Below are positions 1 to 7,131 of a stretch of 8,965 nucleotides of DNA, piece by piece; position 1 is the stretch's first letter, and each line of letters begins with the position of its first letter. This DNA is from Acidobacteriota bacterium (GTDB lineage Bacteria > Acidobacteriota > Terriglobia > Terriglobales > Acidobacteriaceae). The notes beneath the pieces were generated by a model, which was given only the letters and a program-made list of their open reading frames with translations, was not told where the DNA came from and ran no database searches. The stretch lies in contig JAJXXG010000961.1 in the NCBI GenBank assembly GCA_021781255.1, positions 1 to 8,965 on the forward strand, read 5' to 3'. A program made the position numbers and the translations under genes.

Positions 1-365
1 GGTGCGGCAAACGCGCCCACGTTGTGCACATGCGCGTCCCCGCAAATCTGCGACCCAATCCCCGTATTCGGCAGCCGCGACAGGTCCGCCGCCATCACCG
101 CCACAGCCCCGCGAAAATATCCAAACGGCGACTCGGCCATACGCTCATGCTTCAGCCGCACCAGCGCCGCCAGTCGGCCCCGCTCTGCCCTCTCCAGCAA
201 TTCCAGCGCCGTCCCCTGCCGCGCCTTCGCGCGCAGCTCATCGTGCTGCTGGCGACCCACCTGCTTCCGTCGTGCCTGGCCCAGCTTGCGTCGTTCCTCC
301 GGCGTTGCCCAGTGCATGCCCGCGAGCCTACACCGTTCCCCACGTGTGCGCAAAGGCCTTTCCAT
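1..365 (-). CDS. DUF2252 family protein (5' part, cut by window edge)
   Basis: This leftward frame is open from an ATG at 365 to the window edge and gives 121 residues, so the C-terminal bulk is missing. The DUF2252 N-terminal signature is clear: TPEERRKLG near residue 21, then LKHERMAESPFGYFRGA (71-87), MAADLSRLPNTGIG (91-104) and CGDAHVHNVGAFA (108-120). The CGDAH.xN segment resembles the conserved kinase-like/aminoglycoside-phosphotransferase-like motif of this family, whose function is not established. The start at 365 is preferred because AGGA lies 6 nt upstream (372-375). An internal ATG at 317 would remove 16 Arg-rich residues and begin directly at MHWATPEER, which also suits family members; the choice is open. 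The gene diverges from the peptidase gene at 498. Confidence 0.85.
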   Translation of the reverse strand, partial: MERPLRTRGERCRLAGMHWATPEERRKLGQARRKQVGRQQHDELRAKARQGTALELLERAERGRLAALVRLKHERMAESPFGYFRGAVAVMAADLSRLPNTGIGSQICGDAHVHNVGAFAA

Positions 366-483
366 CGCACATCCTGCGCCTGCCTGGCATGCCCCGCCCG
401 CATGCTCTGCTGCGTTAAACTCATGGCTGGGCGTCCGCCATATCCGTATTTCAAGACACCTTGTTCGTGCGGGCCTTCCTGTC

Positions 484-488
484 GGAGG
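484..488 (+). promoter_or_regulatory. Ribosome binding site deciding a TTG start
   Basis: GGAGG lies 9 nt upstream of the TTG at 498. It is the only strong Shine-Dalgarno sequence in front of the peptidase reading frame, and it places the start right before a Lys-Arg plus hydrophobic signal peptide. The in-frame ATG at 423 has no such site. Confidence 0.7.
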
Positions 489-497
489 AACATCCCT

Positions 498-2729
498 TTG
501 AAGCGTTCAGCCGCCGTTCTTCTCTTCTTTCCATTTGCTCTTGCCGCGGTCTCAACTCTTGCCTTCTCTGCACTTCCTCTCGCAGCCCAGCAGTCTTCGC
601 AGCCGCTTACCATCAAGGACATCTACGCCAACGGCCCGCTCTACGGCACGCTTCCCACGGGCATTGAATGGTCGCCTGACTCCCGCCACCTCACCTATAT
701 CGACGGCGGCGAGATGATTGACCTCGACCCCCACTCCGGCAGGTCCCACGTCCTCATCAGCCGCTCCAAAATCGCCTCGCTCTCCAACAGCAACATCTCT
801 GAGCGCGACCGTGACCACCGCGCACGCTATGGCCAGGCCGGCTACATCTGGGCGCCTGACTCGCGCCATCTTCTCTTCGACTCCAACGGCCGTCTCTGGC
901 TCTTCGATCTCGCCAACGGCGTCGGTCTCCAGATTGCCTTCGCCGGCGAGGCCTCCGGCGACGACCCCAAGTTTTCTCCCAATGGCGAAGCCATCTCTTT
1001 CATCCGCGATCAGGGTCTCGCCGTTGTCCACCTGCACACGCCCGGCACGCCCACGCAGATCATCGTCCCAACGCACAATTCGCACGTCTTCAACGGCTGG
1101 GTTGACTGGGTCTATGAGGAAGAGCTCGACGTGCGCAGCAACTACTTCTGGTCGCCCGACTCAAAATCCATCGCCTTCCTGCAGACAAATGAAATCGGCG
1201 TGCCTCTCTATCCCATCACAGACTGGATTCCCACTCACGCCAGCACCTACCTCCAGTACTATCCCCAGCCCGGCGATCCCAATCCCACCGTTCGCGTCGG
1301 CGTCGTTGGCGCAAACGGCGGCCGTGTCGAGTGGATGCACATCCCCATCCAGGAAGGTCAGGACTACATCCCGCGCTTCGGCTGGATTAATCCTCACACC
1401 CTGTGGATTGAAACTCTCTCGCGCGACCATCAGCACAAAACCATTTACTTCGCCGATGCGCGCTCTGGCGATGCCCATCCCGTCCTCGAAATCTCCGACG
1501 ACAAGTTCCTTCCCGAGGACTATGACGTTTCCGTCGCCGATGGCTCCATCGTCCTCACCAGCTGGACCAACGGCCACAATCAGATTTATCTCTACGCCTT
1601 CGACGCCAATCATCCTGAGCGCACCAGCAAAGCCGCTCTCGTTCGTCAACTCACCAGCGGCGACTTCGACGTCTCAAAAATCTATCGCGTCGATCACCAC
1701 GAGAAGCTTGTTGACTGCGCCTCCAACGAAGGCGATCAGCTCCAGCAGCAAATTTGGCAGGTCAACTTCGATGGTAAACAAACGCAGCTCACCTCCAGCC
1801 CCGGCAGCCACAGCGCAACCTTCGCGCCTCAAATCGGCGCATTCGTAGACAAGTTCTCCACGCGCATGCACCCGCCCAGCCTGCAGCTCTGCGTCATCGG
1901 CCACACCTGCCGCACCTTCTGGCAGTCCAGCAGCCTCAGCAATTGGAATCTCCATGCGCCCATACAGCTTCAGGTCAAGGCAAAGGACGGTTCCACCCTC
2001 TACGCCACGCTGCTGCTGCCCGCCGCAGCCACACAGCCCGCAAGCGTCCCGCTAATCCTTAATCCTTACGGTGGTCCCGGCCCGCAGGAGGTCGCTGATA
2101 AATGGACCGATGGCCTTCTCTTTGACGAAGTCCTCGCCAACCATGGCTTCGCCGTTCTCCACACGGACAATCGTGGCACCGGCAATCGAGGACGCGCCTT
2201 CGCCCAGGCCGCATACCACAACTTCGGCCCCGTCCAGCTTCAGGACCAGCTCACCGTCCTCGACGATGTTCTCGCCAGATATCCGCAGCTCGATCCCAAA
2301 CGCCTCGGCTGGTGGGGATGGAGCTGGGGCGGCACCTTCACTCTCTACGCCATGACGCACTCTGATCGTTTCCGCGCCGGTGTCGCCGTCGCTCCCGTCA
2401 CCAACTGGCTCGACTACGACTCCATCTACACCGAGCGTTATCTCGGCCAGCCCTCGCAGGACCGCGAAGCCTATCAGGACTTCTCCGTCGTCAACTCAGC
2501 CGCCAATCTCCACGGCCGGCTCCTTCTCGTCCACGGCACCGGCGACGACAACGTCCACCTCGAAAACACCATTCAGTTCATCCAGAAGCTCATCCAGGCA
2601 CAGATTCCCTACGACCTCCAGATCTACCCGCGCAAAACCCACTCCATCGCCGGCCCCGTCGACCGCCGCCACCTTTACACCCGCATCCTCGCCCACTTCG
2701 AGCAGTACCTCATGCCACCGGTGCAGTGA
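498..2729 (+). CDS. Secreted dipeptidyl peptidase IV-like serine peptidase (S9B)
   Basis: The 743-residue product is a prolyl-oligopeptidase-clan enzyme expected to release N-terminal dipeptides, typically after Pro or Ala, from peptides outside the cytoplasm. A signal peptide (residues 1 to about 32, KR then a long hydrophobic stretch ending in LPLAAQ) directs export. A beta-propeller domain follows (about 40-470) and contains DWVYEEE, whose glutamates 207-209 match the DPP4 Glu pair that binds the substrate amino terminus. The C-terminal alpha/beta-hydrolase domain (about 490-743) has NPYGGPGPQEV with Tyr524 (oxyanion hole), GWSWGG with nucleophile Ser609, HGTGDDNVH with Asp683, and KTHSIAG with His715. 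Spacing and length match DPP4 well. The frame is open upstream to position 24, but that part overlaps the divergent DUF2252 gene and precedes the signal peptide, so TTG 498 is chosen (alternative ATG 423). No terminator is evident downstream. Substrate range is inferred from the family. Confidence 0.94.
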   Translation: MKRSAAVLLFFPFALAAVSTLAFSALPLAAQQSSQPLTIKDIYANGPLYGTLPTGIEWSPDSRHLTYIDGGEMIDLDPHSGRSHVLISRSKIASLSNSNISERDRDHRARYGQAGYIWAPDSRHLLFDSNGRLWLFDLANGVGLQIAFAGEASGDDPKFSPNGEAISFIRDQGLAVVHLHTPGTPTQIIVPTHNSHVFNGWVDWVYEEELDVRSNYFWSPDSKSIAFLQTNEIGVPLYPITDWIPTHASTYLQYYPQPGDPNPTVRVGVVGANGGRVEWMHIPIQEGQDYIPRFGWINPHTLWIETLSRDHQHKTIYFADARSGDAHPVLEISDDKFLPEDYDVSVADGSIVLTSWTNGHNQIYLYAFDANHPERTSKAALVRQLTSGDFDVSKIYRVDHHEKLVDCASNEGDQLQQQIWQVNFDGKQTQLTSSPGSHSATFAPQIGAFVDKFSTRMHPPSLQLCVIGHTCRTFWQSSSLSNWNLHAPIQLQVKAKDGSTLYATLLLPAAATQPASVPLILNPYGGPGPQEVADKWTDGLLFDEVLANHGFAVLHTDNRGTGNRGRAFAQAAYHNFGPVQLQDQLTVLDDVLARYPQLDPKRLGWWGWSWGGTFTLYAMTHSDRFRAGVAVAPVTNWLDYDSIYTERYLGQPSQDREAYQDFSVVNSAANLHGRLLLVHGTGDDNVHLENTIQFIQKLIQAQIPYDLQIYPRKTHSIAGPVDRRHLYTRILAHFEQYLMPPVQ

Positions 2730-2768
2730 GCCCACTCGCCTCCTTCATCGATCATCCTCACTTTCCCA

Positions 2769-2834
2769 ACCACAAATCTCAGTTGCCTCAGGTCTCGCTC
2801 CCGCCGTTGGAGATGTGAAAGACCACAAATCTCA
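2769..2834. repeat. Pair of 13-bp direct repeats
   Basis: ACCACAAATCTCA occurs at 2769-2781 and again at 2822-2834, 53 nt apart start to start, in the gap after the peptidase gene. The flanks also share short pieces (CCTC/CCTG and CGCTC). The function is unknown. It could be a small intergenic duplication or a regulatory or processing site. Confidence 0.5.
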
Positions 2835-2846
2835 ACCTGCCCGCTC

Positions 2847-2879
2847 AAATAAAAAATCCCCCGGCCTCCCGGAGGATTT
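2847..2879 (-). terminator. Rho-independent terminator of the small leftward gene
   Basis: On the minus strand an 11-bp stem (arms 2869-2879 and 2854-2864) encloses a 4-nt loop and runs into TTTTTTATTT. One internal position is a G-U wobble in the minus-strand RNA but a C-A mismatch in the plus-strand RNA, and only the minus strand has a U-run. The structure therefore points leftward. It lies 24 nt past the stop codon of the gene at 2903-3055. Confidence 0.8.
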
Positions 2880-2902
2880 CATTGCGCTCGCGTGCTCAGC
2901 CT

Positions 2903-3055
2903 TCACATCTCGTGGTGTTTAAAAATGTCGTCCTTCTCCTTGCTGCTGCACTTCGTGCACTCCATGCAGCAAACCAGCAGAATCGCCACGCCCAGCGTCA
3001 CCACAATCGCCAGCAGGCTTGCGTTCGACGTCATCCAATGCACCAGGCCATGCAT
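2903..3055 (-). CDS. Small single-span membrane protein with Cys cluster
   Basis: This 50-residue reading frame is shorter than usual gene-calling cut-offs, and I do not recognise its family. It begins MHGLVHWMTSNAS and has one hydrophobic helix at about 13-28 (LLAIVVTLGVAILLV). A cysteine cluster follows at the membrane edge, CCMECTKC (Cys29, 30, 33, 36), and then a charged tail (SSKEKDDIFKHHEM). Support for a real gene comes from the membrane-protein composition, the well-formed leftward terminator just downstream, and a purine-rich GGTGGCGGTGAG stretch before the ATG. The cysteines could bind metal, form disulfides or be acylated; none of these is shown. It diverges from the polymerase gene across a 294-nt gap. 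Confidence 0.65.
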   Translation of the reverse strand: MHGLVHWMTSNASLLAIVVTLGVAILLVCCMECTKCSSKEKDDIFKHHEM

Positions 3056-3349
3056 ATCTCACCGCCACCTTCTGTCGCTCGCGTGCTTTCGCCCTGCGGC
3101 CCCGGCTTCAGGCTTTCTTTGGGCGGTTGAAGCAATTCCTGAGTCACTGTATCTGGAAGCCAGAGTATTCAAGTCGACGCGACCAACATGGAGCGGCGAC
3201 CTTGCATATTCTTGAAAGGCCACAACAACTCAGCAATTGCCGTAAGCACCGCAGTGCCGGCGCCCCCAGTGTAGCACCGCTTCCATTTGCTTGAGTACCC
3301 TGTATCCGCTCTTGCGCAATGGCGAATAAAAGACGAAAATAATCCCGCA
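3056..3349. other. Divergent intergenic region with a short palindrome
   Basis: This gap separates the start codons of the small leftward membrane protein gene and the rightward polymerase gene and must hold the promoters of both, unless the polymerase is leaderless. I see one perfect interrupted palindrome, TCTGG-AAG-CCAGA at 3152-3164, which could be an operator. I find no convincing LexA-type box and no unambiguous -35/-10 pair. There is no tRNA-like fold and no convincing additional gene. Confidence 0.35.
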
Positions 3350-4798
3350 ATGGTCGGCGACTCTAACCCGGACTTCCGCCTTCAAAACGACGCTCCCGGC
3401 ATTCAGGTAGACGAGGGACTCGGCAATTTGGACGACGCCGAAGACGCCTGGCCCGAGGAATTCCGCCCCGTCGCCACCTCCACCGAGCCGCCACCCGACT
3501 CCGCGCCCAACTCCATCGCCAACCTCGGCCCCTGCCTCAACTGGCTCTTCGTCGACCTCAACTCCTACTTCGCCTCCGTCGAGCAGCAGGTCCGCCCGGA
3601 GCTCCGCGGTCGCCCGGTCGGCGTCGTCCCCATGATGGCCGACACAACCTGTTGCATCGCCGCCAGTTATGAGGCCAAAGCCTTCGGCGTCCGCACCGGC
3701 ACCCTTGTCGGCGACGCAAAAAAGATGTGCCCCGAGATCACACTCATCGAGGCGCGCCATGAGCTCTACGTTGACTACCACCACCGCATCGTCCAGGCCG
3801 TCGAAAGCTGCGTTCCCGTCACCGCCGTCCTCTCCATTGACGAGCTGGCCTGCCGCCGCGTCGGCCGCGAGCGCCCGCTCCTCGCCGCGCTCGACCTCGG
3901 CCGCCGCGTCAAGGCCCGCATCCGTGAGCAGGTCGGCGAATCCCTCCGCTCCTCCGTCGGCCTTGCCACCAATCGCTACCTCGCCAAAATCGCCAGCGAC
4001 ATGGAAAAGCCCGACGGCCTCGTCGCCCTCCCACTCGACATCCTGCCGGAAGCGCTCGCCCAGCTCACACTCCGTGACCTGCCCGGCATCGGCGCCCGCA
4101 CTGAGAAGCGCCTCAACGCCAAAGGCATCACCACCATGCCGCAGCTTCTCGCCCTCAGCGCCGAGCAGTCCGGCGATCTCTGGGGATCCGTCTGGGGCCA
4201 GCGCCTCTTCCATTGGCTCCGCGGAGAAGACTTCGACCTCTCCGAGACCGAGCACCTCAAGTCCATCAGCCACTCCCATGTCCTCGCGCCAGACCTTCGC
4301 ACCGTCGAGAAGGCCTGGGCAGTCGCCCACAAGCTGCTCCACAAGGCCGCCATGCGCCTCCGCACAAATCGCCTTTGGGCCTCCGGAATCGGTCTCGCCA
4401 TCGGCTTCTCCGTTCCGCGCGGCCAGCAGGCGCCCGTCAGCCGCTTCGGCGTGCCCACCCGCGGCTGGCACCGCGACCTCCGCCTCGCCGAGTGCCAGGA
4501 CAACCAGACCCTCATCGCCGCCCTCCGCCGCCTCTGGGACTCCCGCCCCGCCGGCGGCGAATATGACGCGCCTTACTTCATCGGCGTCCAGCTCACCGGC
4601 CTCGTTCCCGACCGCCTCCACTCGCTCAACCTCTTTGACGCGCTTGAGAACACGCAAAGTCGCACCCGCCTGCTCGCCGCCATGGACCAGCTCAATCAGA
4701 AATACGGCACCACTGCCCTCGCCCCCGCCGCCATGCTCGCCGCATACAAAGCTGCGCCCACACGCATCGCCTTCACCAGCATCCCCGACTTGTTCTGA
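3350..4798 (+). CDS. Y-family DNA polymerase (ImpB/MucB/SamB, DinB-like)
   Basis: The 482-residue product is a translesion polymerase acting on damaged DNA in the cytoplasm. The catalytic metal ligands are visible: Asp69 in FVDLNSYFASVE, and Asp164-Glu165 in SIDE. Other family marks are DTTCCIAASYEAKAFGV (about 100-117), the ATNRYLAKIASDMEKPDGL segment, a helix-hairpin-helix LPGIGARTEKRL from residue 244, and a little-finger domain after about 320. SLNLF at 425-429 resembles the QL(S/D)LF beta-clamp-binding motif. The first 62 residues are unusual: acidic (13 Asp/Glu against 2 Arg), Pro-rich and without a recognised domain. ATG 3350 is the only ATG in frame before the catalytic core; a TTG at 3287 is an alternative. 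No clear Shine-Dalgarno precedes either. Homologues are sometimes mislabelled as type VI secretion protein ImpB. No imuA, dnaE2 or lexA gene lies nearby. Confidence 0.9.
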   Translation: MVGDSNPDFRLQNDAPGIQVDEGLGNLDDAEDAWPEEFRPVATSTEPPPDSAPNSIANLGPCLNWLFVDLNSYFASVEQQVRPELRGRPVGVVPMMADTTCCIAASYEAKAFGVRTGTLVGDAKKMCPEITLIEARHELYVDYHHRIVQAVESCVPVTAVLSIDELACRRVGRERPLLAALDLGRRVKARIREQVGESLRSSVGLATNRYLAKIASDMEKPDGLVALPLDILPEALAQLTLRDLPGIGARTEKRLNAKGITTMPQLLALSAEQSGDLWGSVWGQRLFHWLRGEDFDLSETEHLKSISHSHVLAPDLRTVEKAWAVAHKLLHKAAMRLRTNRLWASGIGLAIGFSVPRGQQAPVSRFGVPTRGWHRDLRLAECQDNQTLIAALRRLWDSRPAGGEYDAPYFIGVQLTGLVPDRLHSLNLFDALENTQSRTRLLAAMDQLNQKYGTTALAPAAMLAAYKAAPTRIAFTSIPDLF

Positions 4799-4834
4799 AA
4801 AGTCGGGAACCTCCACCGAACCTGCATGGCCGGG

Positions 4835-5263
4835 TCAGCTATCCCAGATACCGGTGTCGTCGATGTCATGCATTAAGAAATCGTCATACGGATCCAGGAG
4901 AAAACCCCCTGCATCAGCCTCGGAGACGTCGTATTTGTCGGGCTTGCGCGGGTCATAGCGCACTTGAAACTTCTTGTTGACCAGCTCTTTTGGTCGGCTA
5001 TCTCCAGTTGTAGAAAAGCCGCGGGATATCCTCGCCCTTCCGGAGTGGTACTCATCATTCACGACATAAGTAAAGTCGGCCACATCCACCGCGATTGAAC
5101 CTCGTCCCGAGCTAATAGCTTTGCCGACAGACTGAATTGTCGCATCAGTCACCAGCCAGCTTTCAGTGTTCTCTTTGTGCGCCGCCCGTCGGTATAGCCA
5201 GACCACGAGCGAAGCCAGTGAGACGACAACAGCGATGACGGAGAGCATCCATGGAGTGGCCAT
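4835..5263 (-). CDS. DUF3592-like membrane-anchored protein
   Basis: The 142-residue protein starts with a transmembrane helix or uncleaved signal anchor (about 5-24, WMLSVIAVVVSLASLVVWLY) followed by RR, which suggests one membrane anchor. The soluble part resembles DUF3592: SWLVTDATIQSVG (35-47), a strand-rich VADFTYVVNDEYHSGRA (61-77), and FQVRYDPRKPDKYDV (99-113), the typical 'V.Y.P..P' element. The tail is acidic (DPYDDFLMHDIDD). The function of the family is unknown. The start is the ATG immediately before the hydrophobic helix; no strong ribosome binding site precedes it. The frame stays open far upstream, but that part overlaps the end of the amidohydrolase gene and looks non-coding. 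It lies 148 nt downstream of the amidohydrolase in the same direction and converges with the polymerase gene. Confidence 0.75.
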   Translation of the reverse strand: MATPWMLSVIAVVVSLASLVVWLYRRAAHKENTESWLVTDATIQSVGKAISSGRGSIAVDVADFTYVVNDEYHSGRARISRGFSTTGDSRPKELVNKKFQVRYDPRKPDKYDVSEADAGGFLLDPYDDFLMHDIDDTGIWDS

Positions 5264-5411
5264 GACACGGATGATAGAGCAACTCAGGTGGCAGGGCGTA
5301 CGGTTGCGTCTAACGATGACATGTCTTTTAAAGAAGCTTGATTCCGCCGGGATTCGATGCAGAGATGGTCCGTCACCGTCGAGAAAGATACACGTCTTTC
5401 CCAGCCACTCC

Positions 5412-6464
5412 CTACTCCCCAAGATACGGCGCAACATTCCGGAAGATCCGGTCAATCTCCGCCGGCTTGAGCCGCAGCCCTCGGCGCAGCGTCTGGATGT
5501 ACTCGCTCGCCGTCGCCTCCGGCCAGTCCGTGCCAAACAGAATCCGCCACAGCCCAATCCGCCGAAGATTCGCGGCCAGCCTCTCCGGCCCGTCGGTAAA
5601 ACCCTTCTGCTCGTCCCAAAGCAGCCGGTCGTCGCTCCCCGGTGCAGCCTGCGCATACGTCTGTGGCAACACAACGGCGGAAATATCAAAGTAAAGGTTC
5701 CGGCAACGGTCAGGATGCTCCGTGCAAATCCGCGCAAACGTTGAGAGCGTTTCATCCGTCGCCCGGTCATATCCGCCCCAGCCACCCAGATGCGCAACCT
5801 GAACCGCAATATCCGGAGCCGCAGGCATCACCTTCTCCATAAACAACTCAGCGTTGCGTCTGCCGTGCCAGTCTTTCCGGCTGCGCAGGTGAATCAGGAT
5901 CGGCATGCGCAGCCGATCCGCCGCGGCAAAAACCCTGCGCAGCTTCTCAACCTCTGCAGGCTTGTCAAAGCGGAACCCGGAGTTGGCCAGGTGCAGCTTC
6001 AGTCCACCAAGCAGTCCGATCCTGGCACAGTGCTTGATCGCCGCCAGCGCGTAAGCACGCAGCGGATTCACGCTGCAAAACCCCACCAGTCGACCCGGAT
6101 ACATCCGCACCTGCCGCAGGGTCCAGTCGTTCTCGGCATTCACAGCTGCGGCCTCGTGAGGAACATGCACAAAAGGCGAGCCCAGCCGGTAGGCGGCAGA
6201 GAGCGCCACGGAGCGTCGAATACCGGCAGCATCCATCTCAGCAATCAACGCCGATGCACTACGCGGCTTTTCCTGCTCATTGTTGGCCCCGTTCTTCGGC
6301 TCGCCGATCGCACCTTCATTTAGCAGGCGCGCCGCCGTCGGGCTCATCAAATGCGCGTGGTGGTCCGCAATCGGCCCCGTCTGCGCAGCCGCCAAATCCC
6401 CGCCCGGCACGGCCAGCATCCAAGCCAGGGCCACCAGCGCAATGAGTATTCGTCTCACCTGCAT
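5412..6464 (-). CDS. Secreted amidohydrolase (PF04909, amidohydrolase family 2)
   Basis: The 350-residue product is a metal-dependent TIM-barrel hydrolase or decarboxylase-type enzyme with an export signal. Residues 1 to about 27 form a signal peptide (MQVRR, hydrophobic core, LAAA-Q). Metal-site motifs appear in family order: HxH in ADHHAHL (His36, His38), the strand ending KLHLANSGFRF (Lys156, His158), ILIHL (His192), VQVAHLGGWGG (His225), and LFGTDWPEA (Asp313). The C-terminal RIFRNVAPYLGE resembles the 'N..RLL/ILGNNAARL' end of the family. The substrate cannot be told from sequence. The start is ATG 6464, with GGAAG very close upstream. A GTG two codons later would place that site better, so the start is uncertain by two residues. 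It diverges from the sigma factor gene. Confidence 0.88.
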   Translation of the reverse strand: MQVRRILIALVALAWMLAVPGGDLAAAQTGPIADHHAHLMSPTAARLLNEGAIGEPKNGANNEQEKPRSASALIAEMDAAGIRRSVALSAAYRLGSPFVHVPHEAAAVNAENDWTLRQVRMYPGRLVGFCSVNPLRAYALAAIKHCARIGLLGGLKLHLANSGFRFDKPAEVEKLRRVFAAADRLRMPILIHLRSRKDWHGRRNAELFMEKVMPAAPDIAVQVAHLGGWGGYDRATDETLSTFARICTEHPDRCRNLYFDISAVVLPQTYAQAAPGSDDRLLWDEQKGFTDGPERLAANLRRIGLWRILFGTDWPEATASEYIQTLRRGLRLKPAEIDRIFRNVAPYLGE

Positions 6465-6532
6465 CTCTTCCCAACAGCCTACAGGACTCGGTCCTCGCTT
6501 CAACCCCTCTCCGCGCCGCAAAACACTCCACT

Positions 6533-6559
6533 GAACCTTTTTCCGCTTCTTCGCGTATC
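6533..6559 (+). promoter_or_regulatory. Candidate ECF-type promoter of the sigma operon
   Basis: GAACC (6533-6537) is followed after 16 nt by CGTATC (6554-6559). This resembles ECF promoters, whose -35 is GGAAC-like and whose -10 begins with CGT, with similar spacing. A transcript starting a few bases downstream would carry a leader of about 45 nt before ATG 6613. Its position suggests that the sigma factor drives its own operon. This is a match by eye only. Confidence 0.35.
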
Positions 6560-6612
6560 TTTTGCATCCCGGCATGCACTTTCCTGCGGATAAGAGAGTA
6601 GAAGCGAACGCG

Positions 6613-7131
6613 ATGGCCACTGACTGGCAGCCCGATTTCGAACAACTCGTCGACGAGCACCAGTCCATGGTCTTCTCGCTTGCCTGGCGCATGACCGGGG
6701 ACCGCGGATTGGCCGAAGAGATTGCGCAGGATGTCTTCCTTGAACTGGATCGCAACCTGCCCCGTCTTGAATCACCACTCCACGTGCTCCACTGGCTTCG
6801 CCGCGTGGCCATGAGCCGCTCGGCCGATGCCATGCGCAGGCTGCGAGTGCGCGGCGTCGATCTCTGGGTCGAAATGGAAGACGACCCAAGCGCGCCGGCC
6901 GACGATCGCTTCTCGCCTCTCGGCGCAAGGCTCGAGCAACTGCTCGCAACCCTGCCTGAGGCGCAGCGAGCGGCTCTCATCCTCCGTTACCAGGAGGACC
7001 TGTCGCCCGAGGAAATCGCGGCCACGCTCAACGCGCCCGTGGCCACGGTCAAAAGCCACCTGCAGCGCGGACTAAAGCTGCTGCGGGCCAAGGCCAACAG
7101 TCATTTGAAGGAGTACATCCGTGGAGTTTGA
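6613..7131 (+). CDS. ECF-type RNA polymerase sigma factor (sigma-70 family)
   Basis: The 172-residue protein has the two-domain ECF layout. Region 2 spans about 9-78 (FEQLVDEHQSMVFSLAWRM, then GLAEEIAQDVFLELDRNLPR and WLRRVAMSRSADAMRR), which binds core polymerase and the -10 element. Region 4 spans about 107-160 (LLATLPEAQRAALILRYQEDLSPEEIA, then the recognition helix in APVATVKSHLQRGLKLLR), which reads the -35 element. ATG 6613 is chosen because AGAAG lies 8 nt upstream; an ATG at 6574 is in frame but has no ribosome binding site. It is the first gene of a four-gene operon, and its stop overlaps the next start by 11 nt, which implies translational coupling with a partner protein. The ECF subgroup is not assignable by eye. 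Confidence 0.93.
   Translation: MATDWQPDFEQLVDEHQSMVFSLAWRMTGDRGLAEEIAQDVFLELDRNLPRLESPLHVLHWLRRVAMSRSADAMRRLRVRGVDLWVEMEDDPSAPADDRFSPLGARLEQLLATLPEAQRAALILRYQEDLSPEEIAATLNAPVATVKSHLQRGLKLLRAKANSHLKEYIRGV
7108..7113 (+). promoter_or_regulatory. Ribosome binding site for the overlapping GTG start
   Basis: AAGGAG lies inside the end of the sigma gene, 7 nt before GTG 7121. It supports a GTG start that overlaps the sigma stop codon. Confidence 0.7.

Noticed and set aside
382..401. Two GCATGC palindromes in the gap between the DUF2252 and peptidase genes
   Set aside because: Six-base palindromes are common in this GC-rich sequence and no regulator is implied.
24..497. Upstream extension of the peptidase frame
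   Set aside because: It overlaps the divergent DUF2252 gene, is Arg/Pro-rich and would place about 158 residues before a clear signal peptide.
3287..3340. Possible -35/-10 elements before the polymerase gene (TTGCGC with a GAAAAT 17 nt later)
   Set aside because: Only a partial match to consensus, and the transcript would begin almost at the start codon; not strong enough to call.
3230..4816. A long open frame (528 codons) antisense to the polymerase gene
   Set aside because: It is a by-product of high GC at third positions. Its product is repetitive in Gly, Ala, Glu and Asp with no recognisable domain, while the opposite strand encodes a well-conserved polymerase with all catalytic residues.
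5386..5403. Hairpin GAAAGA-N6-TCTTTC after the amidohydrolase gene
   Set aside because: The stem is short and no U-run follows on the minus strand, so it is not called a terminator. It could still be a weak structure in a shared transcript.
5264..5809. Upstream extension of the DUF3592-like frame
   Set aside because: Most of it is antisense-frame noise within the amidohydrolase gene, with Arg-rich composition and no domain; the membrane anchor starts at 5263.
6465..6980. Upstream extension of the amidohydrolase frame
   Set aside because: It overlaps the sigma factor gene on the other strand, and the signal peptide begins at 6464.
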